From Fratercula arctica (lineage: Eukaryota > Chordata > Aves > Charadriiformes > Alcidae), in contig CANTUZ010000004.1 of NCBI GenBank assembly GCA_947846985.1, positions 46,981,672-47,045,671 of the forward strand: 64,000 nucleotides of DNA. Reading direction: 5' to 3'. A program made the position numbers and the translations under genes. Shown here piece by piece: positions 1 to 12,696 of the stretch. Below the pieces are notes generated by a model that searched no databases, had not been told where the DNA came from, and saw only the letters and a list, made by a program, of their open reading frames with translations. Every line of letters starts with the position of its first letter. Position 1 is the stretch's first letter.

Positions 1-3000
1 CAAAGGTGCAGGCTTCAGATGAAGACCTAGAACGTAAGAACAAGACTTACCAAATCCAAATCTTGCAAAAGCACAGTATTTTGCCAAATCAGAGTTCTAG
101 CATAACATTACTGTTTCCAACAAAGGCCTGTAATAGACCATTAGAAAAGAGTATTAAAAATAATAAGAAACTGGATAGTCTTTCCCAGGCAATCCCTTTC
201 ACTTCTGCCCCATCTCTGTTCTGTTTTGCATAGCTTGTGGTTTAAAAAAAGGTTATGCAAATAACAAGACACATTTATTTTGGCTTTCCAGTACTTTAGC
301 TTCTACATAGCTGAAGAGAGACGTACTGTGGTAAGAAGCTATTTTAGTCCATTGTATAGGACAATCAAGTAGCTATGAAAAGTAATCAAATAGCAAAACC
401 CTGCTGTCCCAGGATAGATTTGAAAAGGAAGATCTAAATTTTAGCAGAGGGGTATAAGCCTCTAAGGGATATAAAACATCAGTAAAGAAACATTAATAGA
501 AACTAAGGGACAGAATTGCCTCCAACATAGATACACTGCTGGTAGGTTCCAGAGGAACAAGACCCCAGCAAAGCCCAGAACTCGTTGCAGTCCAAGTAAC
601 AGGAAAATCCACCTACACTTACTTCTTAAAAGAAAACTTACAATTTGTAGCCTTGATCAGGGCTTTAAGCTCACTTGTGTATTACAACTAAAAAGCCTTT
701 CTAGAAAAATACACTATTATTTATCATTAAGTCACACATTAAAAAGAAAACGGAATCCTTTGCATGGTATTTTAAAGCCCACATCAAATGTAAATACTGT
801 TTACACTGAGCTTTCAGGCACTCACAGAGCAGCAACACTCCCGGCACACTGGGACACACCAGGACACTCCCAAGCACAAATCTCATTTAAAATGATAAAA
901 CCCAAGCTACATTTGTCCAGCTTATTTGTGTTGTGTGAACCAGCTGAGAGCACAGATACTATGGGCTAAATCTCTTCCTCACTCAAACTTTAGAAAGCTG
1001 AATACTTGTTATTTTCAGGACTTCTTGCAAGATTCCCTTGCTACAGACAAGAATTTAATTAAGTATGCCTCTGCCTTGCCCACATTTATCCCAGACAAAA
1101 AGAAAAGAAAGCTTGGAAGCTGAGGCAGCATCTCAGGCTGCTCACAAAATGAGTACAATACAAGAACACAGTAAAACAGCAGAGATTCCGTTCCAGAAGG
1201 ACACAAGCAAATATCTACATTGCCAGAAGACTGGTAAATAATAAATTAAATTCTCCCTCTGAATAGCCAGAGAACGTGGAAGTGAAGGAAGATATTCCTT
1301 TTCCTTTCTATCATCTAAATAAGGAAAGAGGAAAGCCTTAGAAATCATACAGGCTCCAATATGAATGAGCAAATTGGAGGTCAGTACAAGGGGAAGAACT
1401 GAGGTGCAAGAGAACATCAGGGAAGAACTGAGGTACAAAGAGGACTAGTCAAAATACTAAAAAGTTGGGGCTTTTTTCCTCTCTCTCACACACACTCTTA
1501 CTTTCAATCAGTTACAGTCTTTCATTTTGTTACTGAGAAATCCTTTCAATATTCTGTACATATTGTTTAATTTGCACTTTTATGACCATCTCCCTTCTCT
1601 ATTCTCTGCCTACAAATACATGGCCTGAAGAGAACAGATCAGAAACAGTTCTGGACAGCTTCTTACATTATAGAAGAGTACAGACACTAAAAAAAGTGGC
1701 AAAGACCAGTATCGCAGCAAATTTCAGAGTCTACTGACTAGAAGCTTGATATTAACAAGAATATTCCACATGCAGTTTCCCATCCCAGTCCTTTGTTAGG
1801 TTTTACCCTTCATTATCAGGCCATATGTATATATTCACACAATTACATTTGGACAATTCTCTTCCCAAACCCATCTACAAAATTCACCCTTAGAGGTATC
1901 AGTTGCATTAGAAGATGATCCTTATTGACAGAGAAGTTTTTATGCTATTGAGGGATTGCTCAAAATATCTTACTCCTGGTTTTAAAGAGGATTATGTGCT
2001 CAGAGACAGATTTCTAGGTATTGCTTCCCAGCCTCTTTTGTCTCACTCTTCGCTTGCTGAATTCCTGTTAATTATGGAAACCCCAGTCTATGAACATGGC
2101 ACAGGAATTGAGGAATTAAATAAACTAATCAGCCTGTAAAGGACAGATGCAATGTCTATGCTACACTTACCACATTAAAACAAAACTAGGACTAATGAGG
2201 AAGTGACATTCAGAAAATTTCAATCCTTTCAACACATCTCTTTCCTAATCAAAAATCCCCGCTCATTGCGACAGACATTACTGGCTACAGGGTGTCACGG
2301 GAGATGTGATGGCATTTGAAAGAAAAGCTTTCTCCTGAATTTATGAAGCTGAAACAGAGTGAAGCAACTCAGTGAATCTGCAAGTCCGTGGTGAAACAAG
2401 CACGTTCTTCTCAGCATAAATCAACTTTCTTGAAAGGCAACAAACTGTTTTATCCCATGTATACTCCATTAAGAACATTGTTTGGGAGGTTTCCTCCCCC
2501 CACAGTGCTTACATAAAAACAACTGCGAGTTCTTCAGTTTGGATTGTTATTTCTGCAACAGTTCTTTGCCAGGGTTATTCACATTATTTACTGTAATCTT
2601 CTAATCTAAGAGCTCTACAAAGCCTTATAACATGCCCAGAACATAAGATCCCTTACCCTGTTCGCAGTTAAGGTGCCTACAAAGACTTTCTTCAAAGTGT
2701 GGTACAGACCAGCATAGGTCTTTCTTGACTCTGTCCATATAAACAGTGTTCTCAGCCGACCTTCGAGCAAGCACTTAACCACTCATTGACAGATTTCATA
2801 CTATGTTTTCACAACTTCCTGAACTGCACCTCACAGATACACACCTTGTATGTTTACTTCAGCAATACACCAACAAAAATAGATATTGCATCTCTTTTGC
2901 AACAGAACACACCAGAAACTTATGACTTTAAATCACCAAGAGAAACAGATGTTAATTATTTCTTAGTGAAAATGTATGTACAAAGTCCAAATTTAAGTTT

Positions 3001-4602
3001 CAGCAGTCTCTTGACATTCTGTAAAGAGTACCAAACCAAACAAAGAAAGGTTTCCAATGAAGGACTACTTCATCTTGCAGGAGTTTTTATAAAGACTTCA
3101 CGAACTGTTGCAAACAGAACACTTCTTAAGCCACTTAGACCACTTCTTCTCATCTACCCCCCAAAATAATTCTAAGCATTCTTCCCCGAATCTCTTACTG
3201 CTATTTGTAAAGAGAAGAACGTGAGGTTTTAACACATAAAACTGCACCCAAGAGTAGCTTTTCTGGGAGTATAAATTAAGCTAAATTCGAGGTGCTACAT
3301 TCCCATCTGTTCCAGTCCATCAGAAACAATTCTCATCAGACTCAGGGGAGCCAAATCAAAGAGCTGAACTGGCAAAAATTAACAGTACAGTAAGAAAATA
3401 CAGTTTTCTGCTCATGGAGGACAAGGGGTAGGAATGGATAATTGAGGGGATGGTAGGTGTGCCACAGGAACACCTCAGACCAGCTTAAAAGCTGTGGCGT
3501 TATGAGACCCTGACCTGCAAGTTACCACCACACCAAGACAAAAAACTTTGCATGCAGTGAAATGAGGTCAGTTTAAGTTTGTCCATTTATTTTCACCTGC
3601 AAGAACCAAGATTAATGCACCAATTCCTCAGTCTAGATTCCAAGAAACAGGTCTTATGCCTAGGCATACCCATACTGATTTCAGCAGAGGATGTAGCATT
3701 AACCGCACGAAAAAACATACTGAAAAGAAAAAAAAGGCACTTTATTTTTTATTGTGATCTTCAGAACACCACATATAAAAACTTGCAACCTGAAGTATTA
3801 GTCTCAGGCTGCTCATGTTCTCCATAGTTAAAGGCTAATGTTCTTACTCTTGACAATAAAGAACAACTTTGCTAACTCGTGTTGAAATCACAGGACAATT
3901 TGGGGACCTCAAGAGGTCTCTAGTCCAAACCACCACTAGAAGTGACTAAATCCAACTCCACCAGCTTCCACGAGGCCTTGTCGAGTTTTTAGTATGTCTG
4001 GAAAGCACAGAGAGAAGAACCTTTTTGGGTCCCCATACCTGCGGCTGACGACCTTCAACGTAAAAACTTTTCCTAACTTTTAAAAATAGTTTTCCTTGCA
4101 GCCACGTGTGCCCGCTGCCCTATACTATCGAGCGCCCCCGAGAACAGCCTGCCTCTGCTTTCCCTCCACCTAATGCTCTGGAAGAACGACAGAGGGCTCT
4201 GGAGAACAGCCCTCAGACCCCACCTCGGGCCACCCTCAATGAGGATGAGGGGGCCCAACTCCACCAACAGACCGATACCCGGGAAAGAGGGTTGCTGGCC
4301 GCCCCCCCGCGCCCACAGGCCTGGCGACGCCCCGGCAGACAAGCAGGACGCTACCCTTCCCCCGGGTGACCTTGCCCCGCCGCAGGCCCGGCCCCTTCTT
4401 CCCCTCCCGCGGCGGGCGGAGGCGGCCGGGCCGCGCCGGCAGCTGCGCCCCCCCGCCCCCGCCTCAGGCCCAGCGGCCTAGCGCGAAGGGGCGCCGCGGG
4501 AGGAGCAGGCCGCGGCGGAGAGCGGTTGCCAGGCAGCGAGGAGGGCCCCGCGGCCCGGTGCGGCGGAGGAGGGGGCGGTTGTGCCGGCGGCTCGGTACTC
4601 AC
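1..4602 (-). other. Presumed first intron(s) of the unidentified leftward gene
   Basis: This AT-rich stretch lies downstream (leftward) of the first coding exon at 4603-4654 and should be mostly intron. I see no confidently recognisable exon. One stretch, 2657-2781 on the minus strand, is open in the frame required by the first exon and ends at a good GTAAGG donor, but its acceptor has almost no pyrimidine tract (see findings). At the left edge the minus strand has an acceptor-like pyrimidine-rich tract ending in AG just right of base 26. A degraded CR1 fragment lies at 3888-4062. Otherwise nothing specific is visible. Confidence 0.4.
3888..4062 (-). repeat. Old CR1-like LINE fragment
   Basis: The plus strand carries degraded versions of the usual antisense CR1 3'-end phrases: a 'ctagtccaa' block near 3931 followed by 'ggccttgtcgagttttt' near 3973. 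The sense strand is therefore minus, with the 3' end at the left. It is heavily diverged and incomplete, so boundaries are approximate. The family call comes from remembered CR1 consensus wording. Confidence 0.55.
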
Positions 4603-4654
4603 GGCGGAGGAAGCGGCCCAGGAGGCGGGCGGCGGCGCGGCTGCAGTGAGACAT
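4603..4654 (-). CDS. First coding exon of an unidentified leftward gene
   Basis: An ATG at 4654-4652 on the minus strand, with an A at -3, opens a short reading frame, MSHCSRAAARLLGRFLR, which runs into a strong donor (GTGAGT, minus strand, directly left of 4603). It leaves in phase 1. The peptide is rich in Arg, Ala and Leu and has no acidic residues, which resembles a mitochondrial presequence, but 17 residues are too few to prove targeting. The exon sits in a CpG island with CCAAT boxes, a GC box and an ACTACA-type motif upstream. I do not recognise the protein. The rest of the gene lies to the left, mostly outside the window. The exon call rests on start, donor and promoter context rather than homology. 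Confidence 0.5.
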
Positions 4655-4849
4655 CGTCCCCTTCGGCAATGACACCGGCCCGGCGGATCGCGGCGGGCGG
4701 GCGGCCCTGCGCGGCGCCTGAGCACTGCTCTCCCCGGCGCGGCGCCGGGCAGCCCCGCGCGCGGATTGGCTCAGTACAGAGGGCCCCCCCAGCGGCGGCA
4801 GCCAATCAACAACTAGCTGGAGGGGCGGGGCCGGATGGGGCCCCGCGGA

Positions 4850-4868
4850 GCATTGTGGGTGTGGTAGT
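4850..4868 (-). promoter_or_regulatory. ACTACA/CCCACAATGC-type element (ZNF143/THAP11-like)
   Basis: Read on the minus strand, the site is ACTACC, a short spacer, then CCCACAATGC. That is close to the vertebrate promoter motif ACTACAAYTCCCAGCATGC bound by ZNF143 with THAP11. It lies about 200 bp upstream of the start codon, where such elements usually sit. The call is by motif resemblance. Confidence 0.45.
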
Positions 4869-7800
4869 CCGCGGAGGACTCGGTGGGGGGAGGCGGTGTG
4901 ACAGGGCCGGGCTCTGACAGACTTGGTGCCACCGCCGCAGGACGGTGACAGACCGCCCTCATTGCTCCTAACTTGAGCTAGATTCAGGCCAAAACCAGTT
5001 TTTCATGGGTGCGCGCTGCGAGTGCCCCTTAAAAGCCACCCTGGTAGGTGAATAGATGGTCAGTGAAGGTGAGGAGAAGCATTTCCAAACAAGCCAAAGG
5101 GGGTTTGCAGATGGGGAGGCCTCAGGGCGCGCTCTGGCTGTGAGGGCATGCAGATGCCAAAAACAGTCACGTTTTTTCAGGGAAAGGTGGTATCTTCTAA
5201 TTGAGCAACTGATCTGTAAACCCACATACAAGTTAATTGGTCGATCAAATATTACCTCTCTCTAAATACCTGTCCTCGTTGGTTAGTAATTTGCTTGAAG
5301 CACTGCGGAAGGAGAGCAAAACCCCTGTCCTGACCATGCCCAGCACACATTAAACACTGCGAAACACAAGGACAAGACAAGGAGGACACAGGCAACAGTC
5401 CTGGGAAGAGCTACTCGGCTGTAAGGGTCAGTATAATAAGCGGCACTCCTGAGCACCCACCACTTTACTGGGGCTAAATGGCTTGCGAGCAAATAATTTT
5501 TAAAAATGGAGGAGAACTGGCGATCCCCTTTCTTATTCACCAGGGACAGTTTACTCATCTGGCTGATCCTGGGGCAGGAAAAGGAGCATATTTGAATAAA
5601 TCAAACAACACAGTTCTGAAACAATAATTAGTGTTTTCTTTCCTCCCTACAGTGATTCTTAACAACAGCATTTTCCTTCTGCTAAACCAGGGGGCATTTG
5701 TTCGGGAAGAGAAAATGGTTAATGAAGCACAAGAAAGGCTCGGCTATTTTTTGACAAGCGAGTTTAGGCAAACATTCACAGGAAAAGCATGTGTCAGGCA
5801 CAGTGTTTATGGGAGAGGCATTTCCAGAGCAAACACAGGATATGTCTGTACCTGGGACTCGTTGGAACATTAGAAAAATCAGGGAAAGCTGTGAAGTCAT
5901 CTCATTTATTTAAAAAACATGCAGTTCTTGCAGCCACAAGTAAAGTGACCATAGATCGGTGTCAGAAGAAACCACTGAACTCTACCACAAGGCTTCACAC
6001 AAAGGGGTTTGAAAGTGCTTTAACTTCTACACAGCAGGGTGAGACAAAGTATTCCTTTAGGACAAAAGTAAACATACGAAGTCATACTCTGATTTCATCC
6101 TAATAATTTAATTCACTTCATGACCGTAAAAGTGAGGCCACAATGAGGCCATAATAAATAAATGAAGCATCCAAATGTTCAGCTTCCTATGAGCTACATG
6201 TGATCCCCTTAGGAGGACATACAGACTGATTTTATAAGGAACCCACTCACTACTAAAAGATTTATACCAGGATCTATTTCCAAATCAATTTTTCCTTGAC
6301 TTGAGGCTTTCACTAAGACTCTTCTGGGGTTAATAGAATTTGAGTTAGATGCCACTGCATTATCATTCTGTATACATTAAGATTTTGGTTTTAGCAGTTT
6401 CTCTACAAAACCCTATTTTCAGGAGGGGGAGAGAGAGAAGCTGATCTAGAAAATAACACACAAAAGAAATGAGTGAGACTGGATAGCAGAAAACCAAAGA
6501 GAACAACAAAAACCCCAGCTGTTTCTAAGTGATCCCCCTCAGCTTGGTTCATAGGTGGCAGTCACAGGCAGGATTATCCCACTGCCAAAGGTCAGAGAAG
6601 AGTCCCAGTCCTGTCAACAGGGAGATCTGGAATTTTTGACCCCAGCTAAATCATACAGTGGGTTATTCTTTCCTTTTTATGTTGAGCTATGTAGTATCAG
6701 AAGTCCCCCTGTTGGAGTTCAAATGCACTGAAAATAACTCAGGCATGAAGTCAACCAACATGACAAAATAAGGACAACTGTAATTTTTTAGTGTTTTTAA
6801 TAGCATTGTGTAAGATGAGGGTTTGGTTTGTTGATGGTTTTTTTTTTTTCAAATCTCAGTAACAGAAATATCTCTTTAGTCATTTGCATTCAAAACCCGA
6901 ATGCATATGGAGTCTTTTGAATCTTAATAATGATTAAGTCATTAACACCCTAACAGTAAAAGTTTCAGGGTATAGAAACCAGCTGTGCAATATATAATTG
7001 GCCAGACATACGTGGAATTGATCAGAAATAAGCCTATTTTCATTTGTTTTAGCACAGTGGTTTGATTCTTGACAGAGAACACTCTGTCCCACCAACGTTA
7101 ATTTAGCTGATTTAATCAACTGCCTAGAAAGAAACCATTCAGCCCAGGGAGAGACAATACAGCAATTAGCAACGTTCAGGTACTCATGACAGGATCTGCC
7201 TTGCAAAGTTCAAGACAGAGCCAGTTCTAATGGGGTAGCCAAAGGATTAAGAAAGATTTGGGCATTTAATCTAAGAACAATACTTTTCAACCACTGCAGA
7301 AAGCCCAAAGGTCAGATAAGGGGTGGAGTCTCTCCCTAATTCATTTTTAAGTAAGTGCCTTCATTTTAAGAGCAACACAGGTCCCGGAGCTGAACCTTAT
7401 GAAAATCACACAGCCAGGGACAAACTGAATTCCAGTGAAAACATTTTTCTTGCTTGCTTATTCGCAGTTGGGCTTTAATCCTGTTGGAAAGCGGATCTTC
7501 CTGATATTAAACATAGGACTTTCTGCTTAGTATCCCTCTGCGGAGGACTCGACCTTCAGCTAGTAAAAAGCCCGAAGGAACATGATGTTAATGTTTACCT
7601 ACCCAGGAGTTCCAGCCACAGGAGAAGACAAAAACACCCTGTCTGCTAATATTTTCCCTTTCCTAGACCTTTAGAAGAAACAGAGGTGTGCTGCATGCAC
7701 AAAATTCAACTTCTTTTGGTACTTCCTTAAAACTCTCTTGTCTTCTTTTAGATACTGGCAGGGCAGTTGATGGACCCGGGTGTGGTGCTTGGCCAGCTCC

Positions 7801-9260
7801 ACGCTTTCTCTGGATCATCACTGAAATCACTCAATCTCTCCCAGCCTTGTTTTCTTCTCTGTAAGAGAAGTTATTGCTAACACTTTGTTTACTTGCATCA
7901 TCAGCCAAAAATGCACAGTGCAGATAAATCACCAGCCCCTTAACTGTCTGGATTTACTACCAATAAAAGCAGCAAAAACACTTTAGACATCTAGGTTTTT
8001 CGGAGTGTCCTGTTTAAACCCCGGACCCCAGGTTTGATATTATACTGCAGAATAAAAACTGACTGTGCTCCAGGCACTGGCAAATAGAAACACCAAGGTA
8101 TAGTTGTCACCTGCACGAACCCCCTGTGCCTCTCTTCTGCATGAGGCCATGATGGATACAACAGGAACCTGCCAGTCTCAGTCTTCTTCATCCACACAAG
8201 GAACTCACCCCTTAACTCACACAGCATCCTCTTTTCCATATGCACATTTCCAGGTATGAATCCATGTATCTCCACGTCTGGGTTTCATAGTGACCTTGGT
8301 CTTGCTGCAGATAACATAGACACATTTGAACTGCAACTCAAGTCACTTGCTTGTCAACTGGCATCTAGTGCAGCATGAGCCGCCGACTCAAGCTTTGAGC
8401 AGCACTTTGTCCTTCTGCCTCTCCAGGAAAGCCTGGATTTCCTGTAAGTCCTGTATCCCATTAGCCAGTCCTCCGCAGAGGTCTCAGATGCCCTAGGACA
8501 TGCCACATGGCTCTAGACACCTGTATTTAGACACATAATATTTGCTGTCTGAACAGTATGCAGCTAAGGCTGAAATTCAAGTCCAGATTCAACCACCTGA
8601 AGGTGCCTCATGGCAGGTGTATACGTGCTGTCTCTGTTGTGCCGATGCAAACCGACTCAGAGCAGTCAGTGAAGATGAGAAAGCAGTTCATGTGATGTCT
8701 ACAGGTGTCTGCTGCAAGGAGAAGGCTGAATTACTCTCATGGTGCAATGGTGCTGGATGTCCCCATTGGTTACAACAAGGGCTTAGAAACTCACCCCCGT
8801 GGAGGCAGCCCACGGCGGGTATGTCTGCAGGAGGTGTTGGAAGCTGGACCTGACTCCCACCCAAAAGTGTTTTGAACCCAGTGAAATGTGTTGCTAAATA
8901 AGGGAGGCAGGGACAGGCAGGCTAATTCGGTGGTTGGGGAAAGGTTCCGTTCCAAGCTTGTGAAATAATGGTACCTGCAGCCCATGTGGAGCGGTCCGTT
9001 ATAGCATGAGACTGAAAATATGGTGCCTTGCTTGAAAAGAGGCCTTTAATGCCTTTTTTCTACCCCAGAGTCATGATAAATGACTTGGAGCCCTGTTACT
9101 GCTTTGCCAGAGAGTGACAATGTGAAATGATTGCAAGGGGGATCCCGCTGCCAGCATGTATCAAAGGGTATTTGCTGTTCACTATTATATTTGCACAGCC
9201 ACAGGTTAAATGCTGCCACCAGTCTCTTAGGGATTTGAGCCTTGCATTTGACTGATGGCT

Positions 9261-9300
9261 TCAGTAGATGCTGTTTCAGTAGATGCTGTTTCAGTAGCTG
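9261..9300. repeat. Short tandem repeat, 15-bp unit, about 2.7 copies
   Basis: The unit TCAGTAGATGCTGTT occurs twice perfectly and is followed by a partial third copy (TCAGTAGCTG). The repeat lies in intergenic DNA with no gene nearby. Confidence 0.85.
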
Positions 9301-12300
9301 GCCCATCCATGCATTCACGTCTCTGTTAAATATTATCATAAGGGAGCGTTAGAAAGCAGGATGCCTTCTTTGGAGCAGTCCAGTAGTTCCTCCTGCTATC
9401 TTTTCCTGTAACATAGATTTGTGGGGGTGCTTGTGGGACTCCATCAACTTCTTGACACTTCCCAAAAAGGAAGCTCAAAACTGAAACAAGCTTCTTGCAC
9501 CCCAGGATCTTCAGCATTCACTACAGCACATCTTCCCGAGAACATGAAGTGCCTGGACTGGCAGCACTTACCTCTGAGCTGAAGAAAGTGCTGGCTGGGA
9601 ACACCGTGCTCCTGCAGACCTCTCCGTAACAGGACACGCACCCTGATCATGGCATAAAGACAGCAAACCTCAAAGTTTTACACATAGTGATTGCATATTT
9701 AATGGGAAATAAGAAGTGGCATTTCCTTTCTGTGTAGCCAGGATAAAAGGTCTGTTTGGGACTCTGTTCAAGAATGTTTTGGTGCAAGCAAGAGACCTGC
9801 TCCACCGTTTCCCTCATGGCTGCAAACAAATTGCTCCTTCCTCCCATCGATCGAGGGCAGGGCCCCAGGCATGAAGCTGAACCCTGGCCTTCCCTGTATC
9901 CAGCCTCCATCAACTTAAGGGTGCTGACCCTTCTAAAAACAGAGTCATCTGTGGTTTTCTGTACTTTAATTTACAGGTTGCAAGCAAAAAATAGTCCCAG
10001 CATCTCAGCCTTGTGAGGGTCACCAAGAAGAGCTGGACCACTGCTCTCCTTTTCTTTGCAAAGAGCACAGAGAAAATCAGAGGTGAGGATTCCCTCTGGA
10101 GGGATTAGCCACACTTGTCCTTTAACCGGCTTTATTTTTTCCCTGCAGCTTGTGATTTTGCAGTAACAGAGCTATGGCTGAGAGCATCTGCTAAGGAATT
10201 AGTTACAAATGGGCTTACTGGGACTTCTGGTGTAACTACAGATAGCAAAGATAAAGACCAGTTGAGGGTTTATGGCGGGGAGGGAAAGGTGGGTGTTGGT
10301 GGTGTCGCCTCACTTACTCCTTTTCTATGCAATCCCCATACTGCTTTCAAGAAATAAATTTTATATTCTGTTCTCTGCGTCTGAAACATCATGCAAACTT
10401 TTGTGGTATTGCTATTAGTATAGTTATTTTAAATGTTTTTTTTCACTATTAGTAGTACCAAATGAAAATAAATAAGCACACAAACACTACCCCCTTCTTC
10501 CCTAAGCAGTGCCATGGCTTGGTATTTCTAAAGAGCCTGACATTTCTATGGTGCTTCGCAAACAGGGGGTCAAATTTCAGCTTGGCACCAATCAGGGTCA
10601 CAACATCATCAGAAGCACTTTAGGGGGAAGTCCCCAAGGATGGACGCCAAACCCATACCCCATACCCGCAGCCCACTGACCCCAGACTGACCTTTTCAGG
10701 TCCATCAGGGCTTGGATTTCTCCAGGAAGGAAGATGCTTATGGACACCTGTGGTCATCTTCATCTAAATACCTTTTTTCCCCCTTTGCTGTGTGATCTGA
10801 AGCAAGTCTGGCTCTGTCATGTATCAGAGGCTTATTGGAGCGTACTCATTTTATTCAGTAAATTTTGCCAGAAATGCTTCTGCAATTTTGGGTCTTAAAG
10901 AAAAGCTTGACATTTGATGGCTTTTGTAGCAGTTCACTGGGCTGCAGCCGGAGCAGCCGTACACGTCCCACTGCCTTTCTCCCTCCTGGAGACGGGGCAG
11001 CCGAGCACAACATTCCAGTTTATTAGAAACACAGGTGTCAGACCCCTGGCTGCCCCGTGGCACTGGGAAATGTTCACATCTTGGAGACCTGCCTTTCCAG
11101 ATGATCAGGCTGCCCTGCTGGTCACGAGGAATGGAGCAGATCTGAAGATGGGAGGGGTTCACAAAAGGAAAATAGCAGTTTGGGGCAAATTCTGCTTTCA
11201 GCAACCCTGCGTGGGGTTGTCCTGGTGTTGGAGCAGGATAACTCTCCTTCCCTGGAGGCCAAGCTGGTATTTAAGATTTCAGGATCATGGGGTACAGATC
11301 AGCACGAGCTGAGCTGAAAGCTGATGCAACCCTGATGTCTAAGGGCCAGAGCTGCAGGGGTTGAAACCGGCACCTCCCCTTTGACCTCAGCAGCCCTGAA
11401 ACACTTTGGTTCTTCTGTCTCTGTGTAATTAGGCATGGAGAGATTTGATTTATTTTTTTTATCCCTGTGAGGTTTTAGAAAGCCAAACTTCTGCAAATCA
11501 GCATCAGAAAACAAGAGAGTGGTAAGGAGTGGGAGCAACCTCCCTCTGCACACCCAAAAGCCACGTCAAAGAAGCAGGTCTCAACCTAGTTAAATCTATC
11601 ACAGCCTATAACAGAACAGGTCTGGTCCTGTGTCCCCAGAGGCTGCAAGACACATGGAACAAGCTTCTTCACCATGCAAAGCAGCAGGTCCGGCTACTTC
11701 CTTCTTCTCTTGTTGCTCCGTCATTTTCATCATCTGGTATTTCATGGGGAAATCGCTGGGACACCTTCAGCATGACCGCTTGGTTGGGCTGGGCTGTGTG
11801 GTCCTGGAGCAGGAACTGGTGGCTTTTATTAGCCCCAGCTGATAAACCTCTCCCACTGCCAGTCTCATGGGGATATTCCCTACCTACCTTCCCCAGGGAC
11901 ACGCATATGAAAGCACAAAGCAAAGCTCAGTTGCAACTCTTATTTAATTCTGAATATAAGTTGAAGCCTTAAGAAATGCTGAGCTGACAAATTACACCTT
12001 TTTACTATCTTTTATTGGATGCCCTCTGTTGAACTTTTTTGTACTAATGGAAAAAATTAATATAACTATGAATTGCTGTGGGAGTCTTTTTAAATACTAA
12101 AAGGAAACAATTTTGTACTGAAACTGCTCTTGTTTTCAGGCATTGTGGAATAGATGAAGAATAGAAGTTCTGTCCACCATTTTTCTGGAGGCTTAAGAAC
12201 CCCAGAATATAATACAAATACAGATTTATCCCATAGCAGGATTTGTTTTGCACCTAAAGAAAGAAGTATTTTGCTCAAACTGGAGTTTTTTTGTGTGTCA

Positions 12301-12674
12301 CCTTTGTCCTTGCAAAAAATATCTGACAACATAAAAGGTACCCAGCTTCTTTGTAAAGTGGAGATTTTTCTTTGAGGTTTTTTTCCTTTGCTGAAATCTT
12401 GCTGACTCGGTAATGTCGCTGTGCAGGACCAAGTTAATGTTCCACTGAAATTCTTTGCTTCAGGATTAGTTCTTAAAATTGAATATCTAAAACATGTAGA
12501 CCAATGTCTAAACTAAATACACAGGGGCTAATCCCCGTTTCACATACTTGTGGTTAAATTTAGAGCACCAGCAGTGAAGTTACTCCAGTTGCAGCAGTTG
12601 AGACCCTGTGGTCTGTGTGGGATCCCCCCGGCTCCGTATCCTTAAAAGCTGTTGTCACATCTTCATCTATTATA

Positions 12675-12696
12675 TCACACACACACAAACACACAC
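12675..12696. repeat. CA microsatellite (slightly imperfect)
   Basis: This is a short run of CA dinucleotides interrupted by one extra A. It is an ordinary simple repeat in intergenic DNA. Confidence 0.85.

Larger units (their letters stand above)
4350..4930 (-). promoter_or_regulatory. CpG-island promoter of the unidentified gene
   Basis: The stretch is dense in CpG and GC, in sharp contrast to the AT-rich flanks. It contains ATTGG at 4765-4769, CCAAT at 4802-4806 and a GC box (GGGGCGGGG) at 4822-4830. A minus-strand ACTACC...CCCACAATGC element lies at 4850-4868. This is a typical TATA-less housekeeping promoter. The motif layout would also fit bidirectional activity, but no rightward exon is visible. 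Confidence 0.7.

Noticed and set aside
2786..3169. A 127-codon plus-strand frame in the presumed intron of the unidentified gene
   Set aside because: No similarity and no promoter or splice signals. One long frame among many in the window is expected by chance.
4366..4917. A 183-codon plus-strand frame opposite the unidentified gene's first exon
   Set aside because: GC-driven open frame in a CpG island, repetitive Arg/Gly/Pro, no homology and no splice context.
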